64,000 nt of DNA from Mixophyes australis (Eukaryota; Chordata; Amphibia; Anura; Limnodynastidae). The position numbers and the translations under genes were made by a program. A model generated the notes under the pieces. It did not search any database. It saw only the letters and a program-made list of their open reading frames with translations, and was not told the origin of the DNA. The stretch covers positions 272,619,579-272,683,578 of the forward strand of contig JAVHZZ010000002.1 of NCBI GenBank assembly GCA_036250195.1, in the 5' to 3' direction. The stretch's first letter is position 1. Every line of letters starts with the position of its first letter. Shown one piece after another: positions 58,001 through 64,000 of this stretch.

Positions 58001-61000
58001 ACAATACTTGGTGACCTTGTAATACAACAGAGGCCATCATGTCCACCTTCGGCTGACCCCACCTTTGCACAATCAGTGAGAAAACCTCTGGGTGGAGTGA
58101 ATGACATGGCGACTCAGGTAATCTGCTTCCCAGTTGTCCACTCCTGGTATTAACACTGCTGAGGTGACAGGAATCCACTATTTCGCTTATACCATGATCT
58201 TTGCCACCTCTTTTATGGCCAGAGGACTTCTGGTTCCCTCTTGGTGGTTGATATACGCCACCGCCGTGGCATTGTCGGATTGAATCCGAATGGATCTGCT
58301 TTTCAATCGGGACTATGCTTGGACCAATGCCTTTAAAAGTTACCCATCAACTTCTAGAATCGGAGATTCAATGTCACCGCCCCCCAGCGTGACAGGCTGG
58401 CATCCGTTATCACAATGGTCCAATCCCATACTGAAAATGGTTTTCCCCAATTGAGATTCCCTGCTCGGGTACACCACAAGGACAGGCGGGTTCTCGGTGA
58501 CAGGTGAAGGAACTGGGCTTCTAAATGGGGATGCGACCTGTTTCACTATGTGAGATTCCATTCCCTCCTCTTCCAGCTAGAGTTCCTTTCAAATTGAACC
58601 GCCTCGATGCACGACACCATGCGTCCCATCATCTTCATGCACTGAAGGATTGATACACGCTTCGGGACAACAGAGCTTTTACCTGCTGCATGATCCAGAT
58701 TTCTTCTGGGGGCAAAAAGACTCTTTGGCAAATGGTGTCAAACAAAAGGCCCAGGAAAACCATGCATTGAGTGGGCACTAGACTTGAATTTTTTTAAGTT
58801 TGCACAGACCTTACAGCTGGTGGCTGGATTTGTAGTCAGATTCAGATGGGACCTCAGCAGAGATGCCGAATCTGCCTTGATAAGGAGATCCAAGTACAGA
58901 ATGACTGTTGCTCCTTGCTGATGTAATATTGCAGCCATCACTGTCATGACTTTCGTAAAATACCCTTTGTCAAAGTCGTATAATTGAATGAACGAAAGTA
59001 TATTGGTTAATATTGTTTTGCCGTACGATTGCGATCCGTACACCACACAACATGGTGCGATCGCATGGTAAAATACGCACGCACTCGCATTACAACATTT
59101 AGTTATTTATATAACTAATATTCATATTGGTTCCGTTACACTATAATTTATGAGCAGATAGTATTTGGTTTATTATTAGTATATATATATATATATATAT
59201 ATATTGATTATATGTACACTTCAGTGATATTCAAGGTTCAGGTTATAGGAAAGGTATCATGCCTAGTATCATATTGAAACCCTAATCATCAGCAGCTGTC
59301 CGGTGCAGTCGGCGAAGAGATCGCATGTTGCATACTTTAGTTATTGATATTAGGGAATAAACCTTTGTATGATGCTGGCTATGAAATGCTAATTGTAACT
59401 GGAGCATTGGCGGGAAGAAAGAAGCTCATACCCTGGAGAGACGACCCCCACCTTTGGATTCCTTAGATTGAATCAGCCAATGACCTGTTTACCCTGGAAC
59501 CACCCTTGTCTGGACCTATAGAAGCAAGCTACGTCATCTCTATTGTTCACTGTGTAACACTGTACTGTATATAATCATAGCTGCACCCCCATGGCCCTCA
59601 GTCTTCACTGATCACAGTATTCTAACAGATATACTGTCCACTGGGTCCCGTGGTTAGCGCAGCGAGCGCATGCGATAAGAGCGCGGTATGTATCTTTTGG
59701 TATTGGCTGTACTGTACCATAATCTAATAATGTATTGAATTGTTGACTATTTACATCTGCTAAAATAAATCACTTTGTGCTTATTTGAAAACAATAGAAT
59801 TACTTTAATAATTTGGTGCCATTGCCAGACCAAAGGGCAGAGCCTGAATTAAAAAGGAAATTGGCCTCTTGTCAAATCTCTGACAATTGTGGGGAGGATG
59901 GAAAATAAATTGTTTGTTTCTTTTTCCATTTAATCATGTCTACCTGAGAGGTCACCTGTTCTTCCTCAGAAATGTCTAGCACTCGTTTTACCGCTAGAAT
60001 GAGATCCTCCCCGGCAGATAACTCCTCAGTGCGAGTATTCAACAAGTTCATCATCCTCCATAAGAGAGGGGTCTTGGGTCTGAACTTGGCGTTTGTGCTG
60101 CCTATCTGAGGAAGACGACTAATATTCTTTCCAAGGATGCAGAACCTTTAAACAGATCTTTCCAGGTTTTGTATCCAGGTAGGTGAAACGGCCATCGCCG
60201 ACATCTGTTGGAGTTGCTGCGACGCTTGTCCCGAGGGAAGTGCGTCCACAGACTGAGTCCCTAGGACAAGAGATTTAGGATTGTTAACAACTGCCATCTC
60301 ATACTGTGTGGTGACCCGCTTGAGCTCCATAATAGATTGGCAGTTCCCTGGCCCAGGCTGGCTCCAGTACGCCGGAAGCCTCCCCAGATAAGCATTGGCC
60401 CAGATCCTCAGCCTCACAACTCGCGCATAGAGCATCCCGGTCTGACCGTCCACAAGGCAATTTTGTTTGGCATCATATTTTTCTTGTTCAAAGTGCCAAA
60501 GTGGTACAGTCAACCTTGAACTAGTCCCTCTTTCTGACATGACGACACCGCAGAAAGGAGACAGAAGTACAAGACACACTTTGTATAATAGAATCTGACA
60601 TTATTTCACACACGCACACTTTTGTGTCAGAAAAATCAGTAACAGATTATTGTATATTCATACATATCTATCTATCTATGGAAGTACTATATGCGATTGT
60701 GTGTGTTTGAGGTAGTGCCCGCTTTATAAGAAAGGGGGAACTATACCTAAATAGGAAAATATAACAATCAACTACAAGCAAAAGGTATGAGCTAGAAATT
60801 CACTCAGCCTGATAATTGAAAAGTTTTTCCTCAGAACGACTGTGACAGACACCGCAGAAGCTGTGAGCAGTGTGAAATGGCTGCTGCTGTGAGGAAAGCC
60901 CGGGAAGGAGTGTCTACTCCCACTAGAAGCACCTCCCCCCAAAATGGTGCCTGTATCAGTCACAGAAAAACTGGTAGGAGCTGTGTGCCAGTGAGTTCAG

Positions 61001-62217
61001 TGGCAGTTGCCCCACGACTTAGTACCTGGCATCCCTCATTTTCTGTCCTTAACAGTGCTGTGGTGCGCAGGTGTGGCCAGAGACCACCGGCAGCTCCGTC
61101 TTACCCCAGCTGGAAATGGGAGACTGGAGCAACTGTCCTGATACAGCACTGTGTCCCCGGTCACTTTCTGAGTGACCGAATGATCACTTCTGCCCGGGAG
61201 CCTATTTCAGTGTTCAGGCTAAGTTGGAAGGGAAAGTTCACGCTCTGAACACCGCTGAACACTGCAGTCAGAAAAAAAATAATAAGAAAATAAAATCTAA
61301 GTGAAAGAAATATGTGCCTACTCCAGTGGCACGAAAATAAAACCGATCTCTCCGGTGAGAGGGGGCATAGAGGGGATGGGAGCAGGCCTTTTTAGTGCCT
61401 AAGTCCACACAGCGCCCTCTATACTCCATGGTGAGCAGAGTCCCCCAACTGTATGTGCAAGAGAAATATTCATTAGTGACATAAGCGAGTTGAGAACCAA
61501 AATTAAAAACGAATACATCCAAAAAACAAAAACACAGATGCAGAATACATAATTAACTGTCAAACAGAGAAAATGTTCCTAGAGGTTTTAATTTCAAATT
61601 ACCGGTACATGAAGCTAAGCAAACACTGTAGTAAATGCAGTAAGAAAAGAAAGTGAAATATTTAATAGGTATGCATAGCAGAACGTGGAAAATTATATTG
61701 CCACTTCATTGGAAACTGGTGAAACGTCACCGAGTATTGTGTACTATTCTGCATGGCAACAAAAGATAAATTTCCAAGAAACAATTTAAGAGAACAACAT
61801 CTTACACCTTAGAATAACAGAGGGTATATGACAGAAATATTGATATACATGTATTAACAGAGTACAAGAACTTAGCAAATTTAAACACAAGGATATTTCT
61901 CAACTAAGAGGCCATAGTCTGAAAATTGAGGGAGACTGAAAAAGGTATCATAAGAAAGCAATTCTTTACAGAACAGGTGTATGAGGGAGTCATACAGTTA
62001 AATAATGCTATTGTGAGATTTTACTACAAACCACCTCTCCTTACCACATTAAAAAAATACAATGAAATGGGCTGACTAAATAGACAGCAACTTACTTCTT
62101 TTATTGTTTGTCGTTTTGAGCGCATCAATAACCTCGAAAGCCCAAGTGTCATAAGATTCTGCACGCAACTTAACAGCATTCATCATGGGATACAAATCAT
62201 CAAGTGTGTAACGATAC
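30956..62217 (-). CDS. kdm5b: Lysine-specific demethylase 5B, C-terminal half (exons listed separately)
   Basis: KDM5B removes methyl groups from lysine 4 of histone H3 in the nucleus. The window covers the region after the catalytic JmjC domain: the PLU-1 region, PHD2 and PHD3, down to the stop codon. The N-terminal JmjN, ARID, PHD1 and JmjC exons lie beyond the right edge. Presence of PHD3 excludes KDM5C/D, and blocks such as [34 protein letters not shown] and [17 protein letters not shown] match KDM5B rather than KDM5A. Ten exons are firm with GT/AG borders and, except at one exon, matching phases; one more is tentative between 39513 and 41641. Identity to the mammalian protein, judged by eye, is only moderate, so a kdm5b-like paralogue is possible. 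Introns are swollen by DIRS elements. Confidence 0.88.
31094..31769 (-). other. kdm5b last intron, 3' end
   Basis: Intronic sequence with an A-rich tract near 31318. No conserved feature beyond the splice acceptor. Confidence 0.5.
31977..32077. repeat. ICR of DIRS copy 4
   Basis: Reads 'gcagtgtcccccagatgga', a poly(A)-containing centre ending 'atcctctttt', then 'ctccatcatccattctgg' and 'ctaccatggggac'. The second half should complement the right terminus but does not match the actual right end of the element. Confidence 0.8.
32094..33396 (-). pseudogene. DIRS tyrosine recombinase, copy 4
   Basis: From high to low coordinate: [20 protein letters not shown] (33040-33100), [20 protein letters not shown] (32760-32829), first Arg box [14 protein letters not shown] (about 32650), then after a frameshift near 32400 [16 protein letters not shown] (about 32250) and [13 protein letters not shown] with the tyrosine box (about 32160-32200). 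At least three frameshifts. Confidence 0.82.
33613..34607 (-). pseudogene. DIRS reverse transcriptase and RNase H, copy 4
   Basis: 34287-34607 starts [20 protein letters not shown] and has [20 protein letters not shown], '[16 protein letters not shown]' and the intact catalytic VILYLDDF. After frameshifts, 33613-34149 carries the thumb and RNase H ([32 protein letters not shown] in the overlapping frame). The part upstream of MESIRS, normally over 150 residues, is missing: gag sequence joins it directly near 34620. Confidence 0.82.
34625..35000 (-). pseudogene. DIRS gag N terminus, copy 4
   Basis: The start ATG ends near 35000 ([13 protein letters not shown]), followed by a Cys motif ([12 protein letters not shown]). 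A frame shift near 34900 leads to [19 protein letters not shown] and ends in an abrupt join to the polymerase. The sequence is close to gag of the plus-strand copy at 50546, unlike copies 2 and 6. About 1.2 kb of gag is deleted. Confidence 0.75.
36185..38502 (-). pseudogene. Older DIRS relic next to copy 4
   Basis: 36244-36459 matches the polymerase lead-in ([17 protein letters not shown], '[15 protein letters not shown]'). 36450-37000 is decayed gag. The right end at about 38461-38502 shows the terminal-repeat core 'accccatggtcagagtgtccc'. A hAT-type MITE sits inside its leader. This relic is more degraded than copy 4. Confidence 0.65.
37738..38105. mobile_element. hAT-type MITE with 8-bp target duplication
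   Basis: Left end CAGACCCGGCGCCCCCATTA and right end (reverse complement) CAGGGCCGGTGCTAGGG share a hAT-type CAG(A/G) start. Both then contain 'TTAGGCAA' or 'CCTAGGCAAAA'. Flanks are TCTGCACT (37730-37737) and TATGCACT (38106-38113), an 8-bp duplication with one mismatch. No transposase is encoded. An internal hairpin (ctgactagatt/aatctagtcag) lies near 37790-37813. Confidence 0.85.
38503..38945 (-). other. kdm5b intron, 5' part
   Basis: AT-rich intronic DNA; only the donor GTGAGG at 38940-38945 is noteworthy. Confidence 0.5.
38946..39206 (-). CDS. kdm5b: kdm5b exon, basic linker and PHD3 first half
   Basis: 87 codons, phase 0 at both ends. Acceptor TTTTCAAG before GCT; donor GAG|GTGAGG. 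The protein includes '[12 protein letters not shown]' and the lysine-rich [14 protein letters not shown], a likely nuclear-localisation region, then the acidic [20 protein letters not shown]. 'CPAERC' holds the first zinc ligands of PHD3, completed by the terminal exon. The equivalent human exon is longer in the linker. Confidence 0.92.
39314..39513 (-). CDS. kdm5b: kdm5b exon after PHD2
   Basis: 200 bases with acceptor GTTAG and donor GAG|GTAAAA. It enters after 1 base of a codon (phase 1 upstream) and ends in phase 0. The peptide [21 protein letters not shown] is a near match to the KDM5B segment between PHD2 and PHD3, followed by [13 protein letters not shown] and a diverged Ser/Thr-rich stretch. 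Confidence 0.92.
39514..40018. other. kdm5b intron
   Basis: Intronic; no further feature seen before the minisatellite. Confidence 0.5.
40020..40360. repeat. 29-bp minisatellite, about 12 copies
   Basis: Unit acaatacccccgcagaggag + ggcagagag, starting at 40021, 40050, 40080, 40109, 40138, 40167 and so on. Some units lose 2-3 bases and one has an extra C. Because 29 is not a multiple of three, and the unit has no stop in several frames, the array is open in several frames on both strands, creating long spurious ORFs. Confidence 0.97.
40368..40449 (-). CDS. kdm5b: Tentative kdm5b exon between PHD2 exon and next
   Basis: The flanking firm exons end in phase 0 and start in phase 1, so at least one exon must lie between them. 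This segment has acceptor CTTAAG, enters in phase 0 and can leave in phase 1 at T|GTTTAC. It encodes a Trp/Ser-rich peptide ([19 protein letters not shown]) loosely like the human segment with W, SPFS and C. The donor is weak and the similarity short. A different exon in 40450-41640 cannot be ruled out. Confidence 0.3.
40450..41640. other. kdm5b intron
   Basis: About 1.2 kb of intronic sequence without recognised repeats. The donor GTAAGAG is at 41634-41640. Confidence 0.5.
41641..42120 (-). CDS. kdm5b: kdm5b exon, PHD2 finger
   Basis: 160 codons, phase 0 at both ends; acceptor CTAACAG, donor AAT|GTAAGA. It starts [18 protein letters not shown]. The second PHD finger has the full Cys4-His-Cys3 set: 'VCVCQGAP', '[14 protein letters not shown]' and 'WLCPQCHR'. 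The C-terminal flank is the most conserved block of the gene here: [33 protein letters not shown] and SWQHRAQ. The finger is thought to support chromatin targeting rather than to bind H3K4me3. Confidence 0.96.
42247..42408 (-). CDS. kdm5b: kdm5b exon, zinc-coordinating linker before PHD2
   Basis: 54 codons, phase 0 at both ends; acceptor CTTTAG, donor GCT|GTGAGT. It starts [16 protein letters not shown], completing the LLE|VLCPRCD block of KDM5 proteins, then a lysine-rich stretch and [17 protein letters not shown], close to the KDM5B form. Confidence 0.95.
42641..42820 (-). CDS. kdm5b: kdm5b exon, PLU-1 region (helical)
   Basis: 60 codons, phase 0 at both ends; acceptor TTTCAG, donor GAG|GTAATA. 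It includes [20 protein letters not shown] and [18 protein letters not shown], helical repeats of the PLU-1 region, and ends NSPYTLLE. Confidence 0.95.
42891..43029 (-). CDS. kdm5b: kdm5b exon, PLU-1 region
   Basis: 139 bases: one base completing the previous codon plus 46 codons. Acceptor CCATAG, donor CAG|GTTAGT. Peptide '[18 protein letters not shown]' then [20 protein letters not shown]. The 5' neighbour exon is nearly 5 kb away because DIRS copy 6 lies in the intron. Confidence 0.95.
43323..43423. repeat. ICR of DIRS copy 6
   Basis: Same layout as in copy 2: complement of the left end, TTTT junction, complement of the right end ('ctctttcatccagtctgg'). Confidence 0.9.
43441..43676 (-). 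pseudogene. DIRS recombinase C terminus, copy 6
   Basis: Only the last third survives: [19 protein letters not shown] (His and second Arg) and [16 protein letters not shown] (tyrosine box). At about 43676 it joins directly to the end of the RNase H-distal region ([10 protein letters not shown]). The DNA-binding half and first catalytic Arg are gone, a deletion of about 1 kb relative to copy 2. Confidence 0.85.
43677..45352 (-). pseudogene. DIRS reverse transcriptase and RNase H, copy 6
   Basis: A 463-residue frame (43961-45352) spans nearly the whole polymerase: [54 protein letters not shown] in altered form, the intact catalytic [12 protein letters not shown], and RNase H pieces ([12 protein letters not shown] and [11 protein letters not shown] in overlapping frames; [14 protein letters not shown] with Asp changed to Asn). 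43679-43912 adds [18 protein letters not shown]. Loss of the QSDN aspartate suggests RNase H decay. Confidence 0.86.
45379..46836 (-). pseudogene. DIRS gag, copy 6
   Basis: Homologous to gag of copy 2. Where copy 2 has its start (MTDKGKG) this copy has ATG followed at once by TAA. Frames 45862-46590 ([33 protein letters not shown] blocks) and 45379-45840 ([19 protein letters not shown], then an Arg/Ser-rich tail) cover most of the protein. Confidence 0.8.
47325..47670. promoter_or_regulatory. Hairpin array in DIRS copy 6 leader
   Basis: The same four inverted repeats as in copy 2: 47325-47347, 47453-47498 (ccgataaccggc/gccggttatcgg), 47581-47618 (ccctgtcag/ctgacaggg) and 47642-47670 (gagtgtgttc/gaacacactc). 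Core arms of each are unchanged between the two copies while loops and flanks differ. Confidence 0.75.
47994..48346 (-). CDS. kdm5b: kdm5b exon, PLU-1 region (long)
   Basis: 353 bases; acceptor TTACAAG, donor GCACG|GTTAGT; enters in phase 0 and leaves in phase 2. The peptide starts [20 protein letters not shown] and includes [16 protein letters not shown], '[18 protein letters not shown]' and [18 protein letters not shown], all close to KDM5B. It is the longest clean PLU-1 exon here. Confidence 0.96.
48551..48666 (-). CDS. kdm5b: kdm5b exon with apparent one-base insertion
   Basis: 116 bases; acceptor TTGTAG, donor AAG|GTATAA. The peptide [19 protein letters not shown] and [13 protein letters not shown] matches KDM5B and runs in frame into the next exon. 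The upstream exon ends in phase 2, which needs one base here, but the exon has two before the matching frame. The extra base lies in a GGG triplet near its start (48659-48661). Read strictly, the frame is lost and a stop follows within the exon. A homopolymer sequencing error would explain this. Confidence 0.9.
48849..48999 (-). CDS. kdm5b: kdm5b exon, PLU-1 region
   Basis: 151 bases; acceptor TTTTTAG, donor CCAG|GTAAAA; enters in phase 1, leaves in phase 2. Peptide [20 protein letters not shown], then [20 protein letters not shown] and QLLNGKRHT, an evident KDM5B match. Confidence 0.95.
49000..49566. other. kdm5b intron
   Basis: AT-rich intronic DNA, no element recognised before the DIRS left end. 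Confidence 0.5.
50546..52037 (+). pseudogene. DIRS gag, copy 5
   Basis: Start chosen at 50546 ([13 protein letters not shown]), aligned with gag of copy 4. Cys cluster [14 protein letters not shown]...LCITC follows. After a frameshift near 51000 the frame 50977-51342 has '[17 protein letters not shown]', [17 protein letters not shown] and [15 protein letters not shown] then a TAG. Further broken gag continues to an Arg/Ser/Gln-rich tail (51837-52037, [13 protein letters not shown]) ending just before the polymerase. Confidence 0.78.
52101..53724 (+). pseudogene. DIRS reverse transcriptase and RNase H, copy 5
   Basis: Frame 52101-52874 carries [54 protein letters not shown] and the catalytic box as [11 protein letters not shown]: the second Asp is Asn, which should abolish polymerase activity. 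RNase H is split: 52965-53336 has [14 protein letters not shown] and 53227-53724 has [46 protein letters not shown] and [11 protein letters not shown]. Confidence 0.87.
53725..54832 (+). pseudogene. DIRS tyrosine recombinase, copy 5
   Basis: After broken N-terminal sequence (53725-54064: [11 protein letters not shown] region, then LKTSNGQNI) a long 255-residue frame 54065-54832 includes [34 protein letters not shown], the first Arg box [46 protein letters not shown] and [16 protein letters not shown]. All catalytic positions are visible. It ends at a TGA right before the ICR. Confidence 0.88.
54848..54955. repeat. ICR of DIRS copy 5
   Basis: Reads 'cccaaggtcccagtatcccc', 'aaggatgtcag', a T/A-rich junction, 'ttatacttatgtaaaatccg' and 'taatccattgggggtcacc', the complements of the left and right ends. 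Confidence 0.85.
55490..56430 (-). pseudogene. Tc1-like transposase relic
   Basis: A minus-strand cut-and-paste transposase gene of the Tc1/mariner type. 55955-56323 opens [16 protein letters not shown] (typical MTERDRR start of the second helix-turn-helix) and continues to [20 protein letters not shown], matching the region around the first catalytic residues. Further 5' of the plus strand, decayed sequence corresponds to the C-terminal region (55530-55950). The terminal motif 'ggcccaaagtatgtgaacacc' at 55498-55518 is the element end. Many frameshifts. Confidence 0.75.
56663..56869. mobile_element. Tc1/mariner-type MITE, one end trimmed
   Basis: Begins with cagtcaagtccataaatatt after a TA at 56661-56662. 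The far end (ccaatatttatg) is its inverted copy but is cut short by about 10 bases. The interior is also palindromic: 'ttgggctctatacacc' near 56708 and 'ggtgtatagagcccaa' near 56833. Confidence 0.8.
56870..61466 (-). pseudogene. Scrambled DIRS relics
   Basis: Minus-strand DIRS pieces. The right terminal repeat ends at 61466 (ccatggtgagcagagtcccc). Gag N terminus lies at 60148-60579 (MSERGTSSR) and 59872-60054 ('[15 protein letters not shown]'). Polymerase is at 58738-59880 ([28 protein letters not shown] with one Asp lost), interrupted by an LTR-like insert. RNase H follows at 57867-58561. Then a second gag piece (57496-57864) and polymerase start fused to recombinase (56987-57280, [13 protein letters not shown] then [14 protein letters not shown]). 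The order implies at least two elements or a rearrangement. Confidence 0.7.
58965..59817. mobile_element. LTR-like insertion in DIRS polymerase
   Basis: About 850 bp splits the DIRS polymerase between the LPFGLAMAP and FTKVM codons. The insert has a TATA-like box (actgtatataatcat, about 59565-59580), an AATAAA at about 59764-59769 and no ORF, the make-up of a solo LTR read on the plus strand. An AT dinucleotide tract is at about 59180-59205. Exact ends and target duplication could not be fixed. Confidence 0.5.
61467..62095. other. kdm5b intron near the 122-bp exon
   Basis: Intronic DNA. Contains one member of a 31-bp direct repeat (61523-61553) and the donor GTAAGT at 62090-62095. Confidence 0.5.
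62096..62217 (-). CDS. kdm5b: kdm5b exon, PLU-1 region start
   Basis: 122 bases; acceptor GTCAAAG, donor AGAA|GTAAGT; enters in phase 2 and leaves in phase 1, matching the exon at 48849. Peptide [20 protein letters not shown] then [14 protein letters not shown], an obvious KDM5B match. It is too short and intron-bound to appear as a long ORF. The preceding exons are outside the window. Confidence 0.95.
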
Positions 62218-62394
62218 CTTTGACAAAAGCAAAAATGAATAGTCTGTTAAGCCAGTTTATTTATCTGTACCTGACCAATTCCCATGGACAGAATACCATG
62301 TTACAAATGATACTAGACCAATCCTTGTCACGTCAAGTAATCAAATAAGGCAATTATGTGACAGTGAAAACAAGGTTATTATAGGTATCGTAAA

Positions 62395-63300
62395 CCATTG
62401 TTCTAGTGTCCCCCAATGGATATATGAAATAAGAGGATTTCTCTGATTACCTCTGGGGGAACATTGCAACCATGGGGATTAAGCTATGCTGGAGATAGGC
62501 AATTAGAGGGGTAGAGCTTTACCTTAAATTAGTTAACTACCTATATCCACCACCGAAGGATATTGCAGTTTATAACTAAAAATCCCCCAAAAGAATAGGG
62601 CAAAGAGGAAACAAGAGAAACACTAGAAACTTAACATTGTAAACAATATAATTGAACAAATGAGTAAATGGAAGATGTGTAGTGCCTACCAGATGAAATT
62701 AGAAACTGGTTTAAATGCAAGTACAAAAACACTCATCCATTTTGGGGGACACTGCAACCATGGGGACATTCAAAGTTGGCGCTATGGGTGGGTACACAGA
62801 CAAAGCTGTGTGCAAAATTTTCCACCCAAAGCTAGCATCTTTGAATGCAAAAACATTAAACCGGTAGGTGTGAATGGAGGACCAGGTGGCTGCCCAATAC
62901 AGCTGCTTGGCAAGTCTACATGCCACACTGCCCAAGAAGCACTTCCGGTTCTGTTAGAGTAAGCAGAGATTTTCTGGCACCAGTTTACCTGACCTGATGC
63001 AAGCATGATCATTTATTCACCATGCAATAGTTTACGTTGATTAAGCCCTTTTCTTTGCGCCATAAAAGGACTATAAGAAATATATCTTCCATAGAAGTCC
63101 AGTCCAAGTAGATCCTTGGTGATGTAATCAGAAGAAGCAAAAAAAAAAAGCAGATCCTGGGCATCCGAAATTCCTGTCAGTAATAAAGAAGGTATGACCA
63201 TCTCCTGGTTAAGGTGTAATCCTGAAACCACCATTTGATGGAATGATGGATTAGTGCATAGCACTGCCCTATTATGAAAAATCAGGAAAGGAGACTTGTG
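62395..63300 (-). pseudogene. DIRS relic with recombinase fragments
   Basis: Terminal-repeat sequence at about 62435-62485 ('ctctgattacctctggggga', gcaaccatggggat) and ICR second half at about 62730-62770 (catccattttgggggacact). Recombinase pieces: 62711-63012 (GSASWAVWHVD; TYRFNVFAFKDASF, the tyrosine box region) and 63013-63264 (SGLHLNQEMVIPSLL). Just left of the terminal repeat, 62395-62430 reads like the opposite terminus. It is truncated at about 63300. Confidence 0.7.
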
Positions 63301-64000
63301 ACAGTGATGTAGAGGAAACAGATCTATTAATTTTCATTTTGATCCTCTACAAAACAAAAACACAGATGCAGAATACATAATGAATGGCAATGTACTGTCA
63401 AGTATCGAGAAAATGGGCCAAATGACATTCAGCTCATGCCAAGATCTTACAAAAAAGAAAAACGTATACTTTCCTGGTGCACAATTAGTCAACCTTTAAT
63501 ATTTGGAGTACTGTAGTCAAATTTAGACTTCGGTTAAGCTGCTGCCACGAGAAGATAGCAACCCTGCTCTAATAAGAAAACACTGAAATAAACTAAAACT
63601 GCAGGACTATGGGAACTTATCGCTGTCCCAGAAATTTTGTCCAAGAATTGGTCTCTCAGTCACCAATAGATAAAATACACTGTTTATTAATAATCCTAAG
63701 CAAATAAAAAAAAGTAATGAATAAGTATAATGAATACATATATACCCTGATAGATAATATTTAATACCACAAACGCTTTGGCTAAATTAATAATCCGCTA
63801 TAAAACTAGCTAATATCCTAGTTTGTTTAAATTGATATAATGTGGGCTCACAATTGTTTCTTCATCTCCATGAAAGAAAAAACAATTTATTGGATACAAA
63901 AAAAGTTCAAATAATTATGCATATATCCAGATCTCGTTAATATCAGATAGCGGCAATCTCCGTTGGTTAATACTATAAAACGTTTCTGATGCTTTGTATA
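63301..64000. other. kdm5b intron, right edge
   Basis: AT-rich intronic DNA with the second member of the 31-bp direct repeat (63351-63381). No exon recognised. Confidence 0.45.

Noticed and set aside
59640..59690. tRNA-like box A (tggttagcgcag) suggesting a tRNA gene
   Set aside because: No matching box B or cloverleaf follows at the right distance; it lies inside the LTR-like insert.
38946..62217. Calling the gene KDM5C or KDM5A
   Set aside because: KDM5C lacks PHD3, and KDM5A differs in the linker before PHD2; several blocks match KDM5B best.

Overview
The window is vertebrate nuclear DNA, most likely from an amphibian (frog or toad). It holds the 3' half of one host gene, kdm5b (histone H3K4 demethylase, minus strand), set in a dense bed of retrotransposons. 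The amphibian call is an inference from the mix of repeats: many DIRS-type tyrosine-recombinase retrotransposons, a Neptune-like Penelope element, L1 and L2 LINEs, Tc1 and hAT remnants, and introns of kilobase size. Nothing prokaryotic is present.

Positions 1-15141, outside the gene: a fragment of a Penelope-like element at the left edge, a nearly complete but broken L1 LINE (minus, about 556-7640), a tRNA-derived SINE, an LTR-like block with a tandem repeat, two L2 LINE copies (plus) and a GC-rich palindrome. Positions 15142-26895: two DIRS elements (4.7 and 5.9 kb, both minus) lying in or against a second Penelope element. Joining the Penelope sequence across the second DIRS copy restores its reading frame. 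Positions 26896-30135 are intergenic sequence and a decayed plus-strand DIRS.

Positions 30199-62217: kdm5b, read right to left. Ten exons are firm and one is tentative. They encode the PLU-1 region, the second PHD finger and the C-terminal third PHD finger. The last exon (30956-31093) is separated from the rest by a 7.9 kb intron filled with DIRS DNA and a hAT MITE. Other introns hold further DIRS copies: 43081-47920 (minus), 49567-55246 (plus, antisense to the gene), relics at 56870-61466 and 62395-63300, a Tc1 relic, a Tc1-type MITE, an LTR-like insertion and a 29-bp minisatellite. One exon carries an extra base that breaks the kdm5b frame, either a sequence error or a real lesion.

Each longer DIRS copy shows most of the expected architecture: inverted terminal repeats, an internal complementary region (ICR) near the 3' end, gag, reverse transcriptase/RNase H and a tyrosine recombinase. 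None keeps all its frames open, so all look dead in this window. Two features may be new: an array of perfect hairpins in the 5' leader of the two closest copies, and a DIRS whose right end and gag belong to a different subfamily from its left end and ICR.
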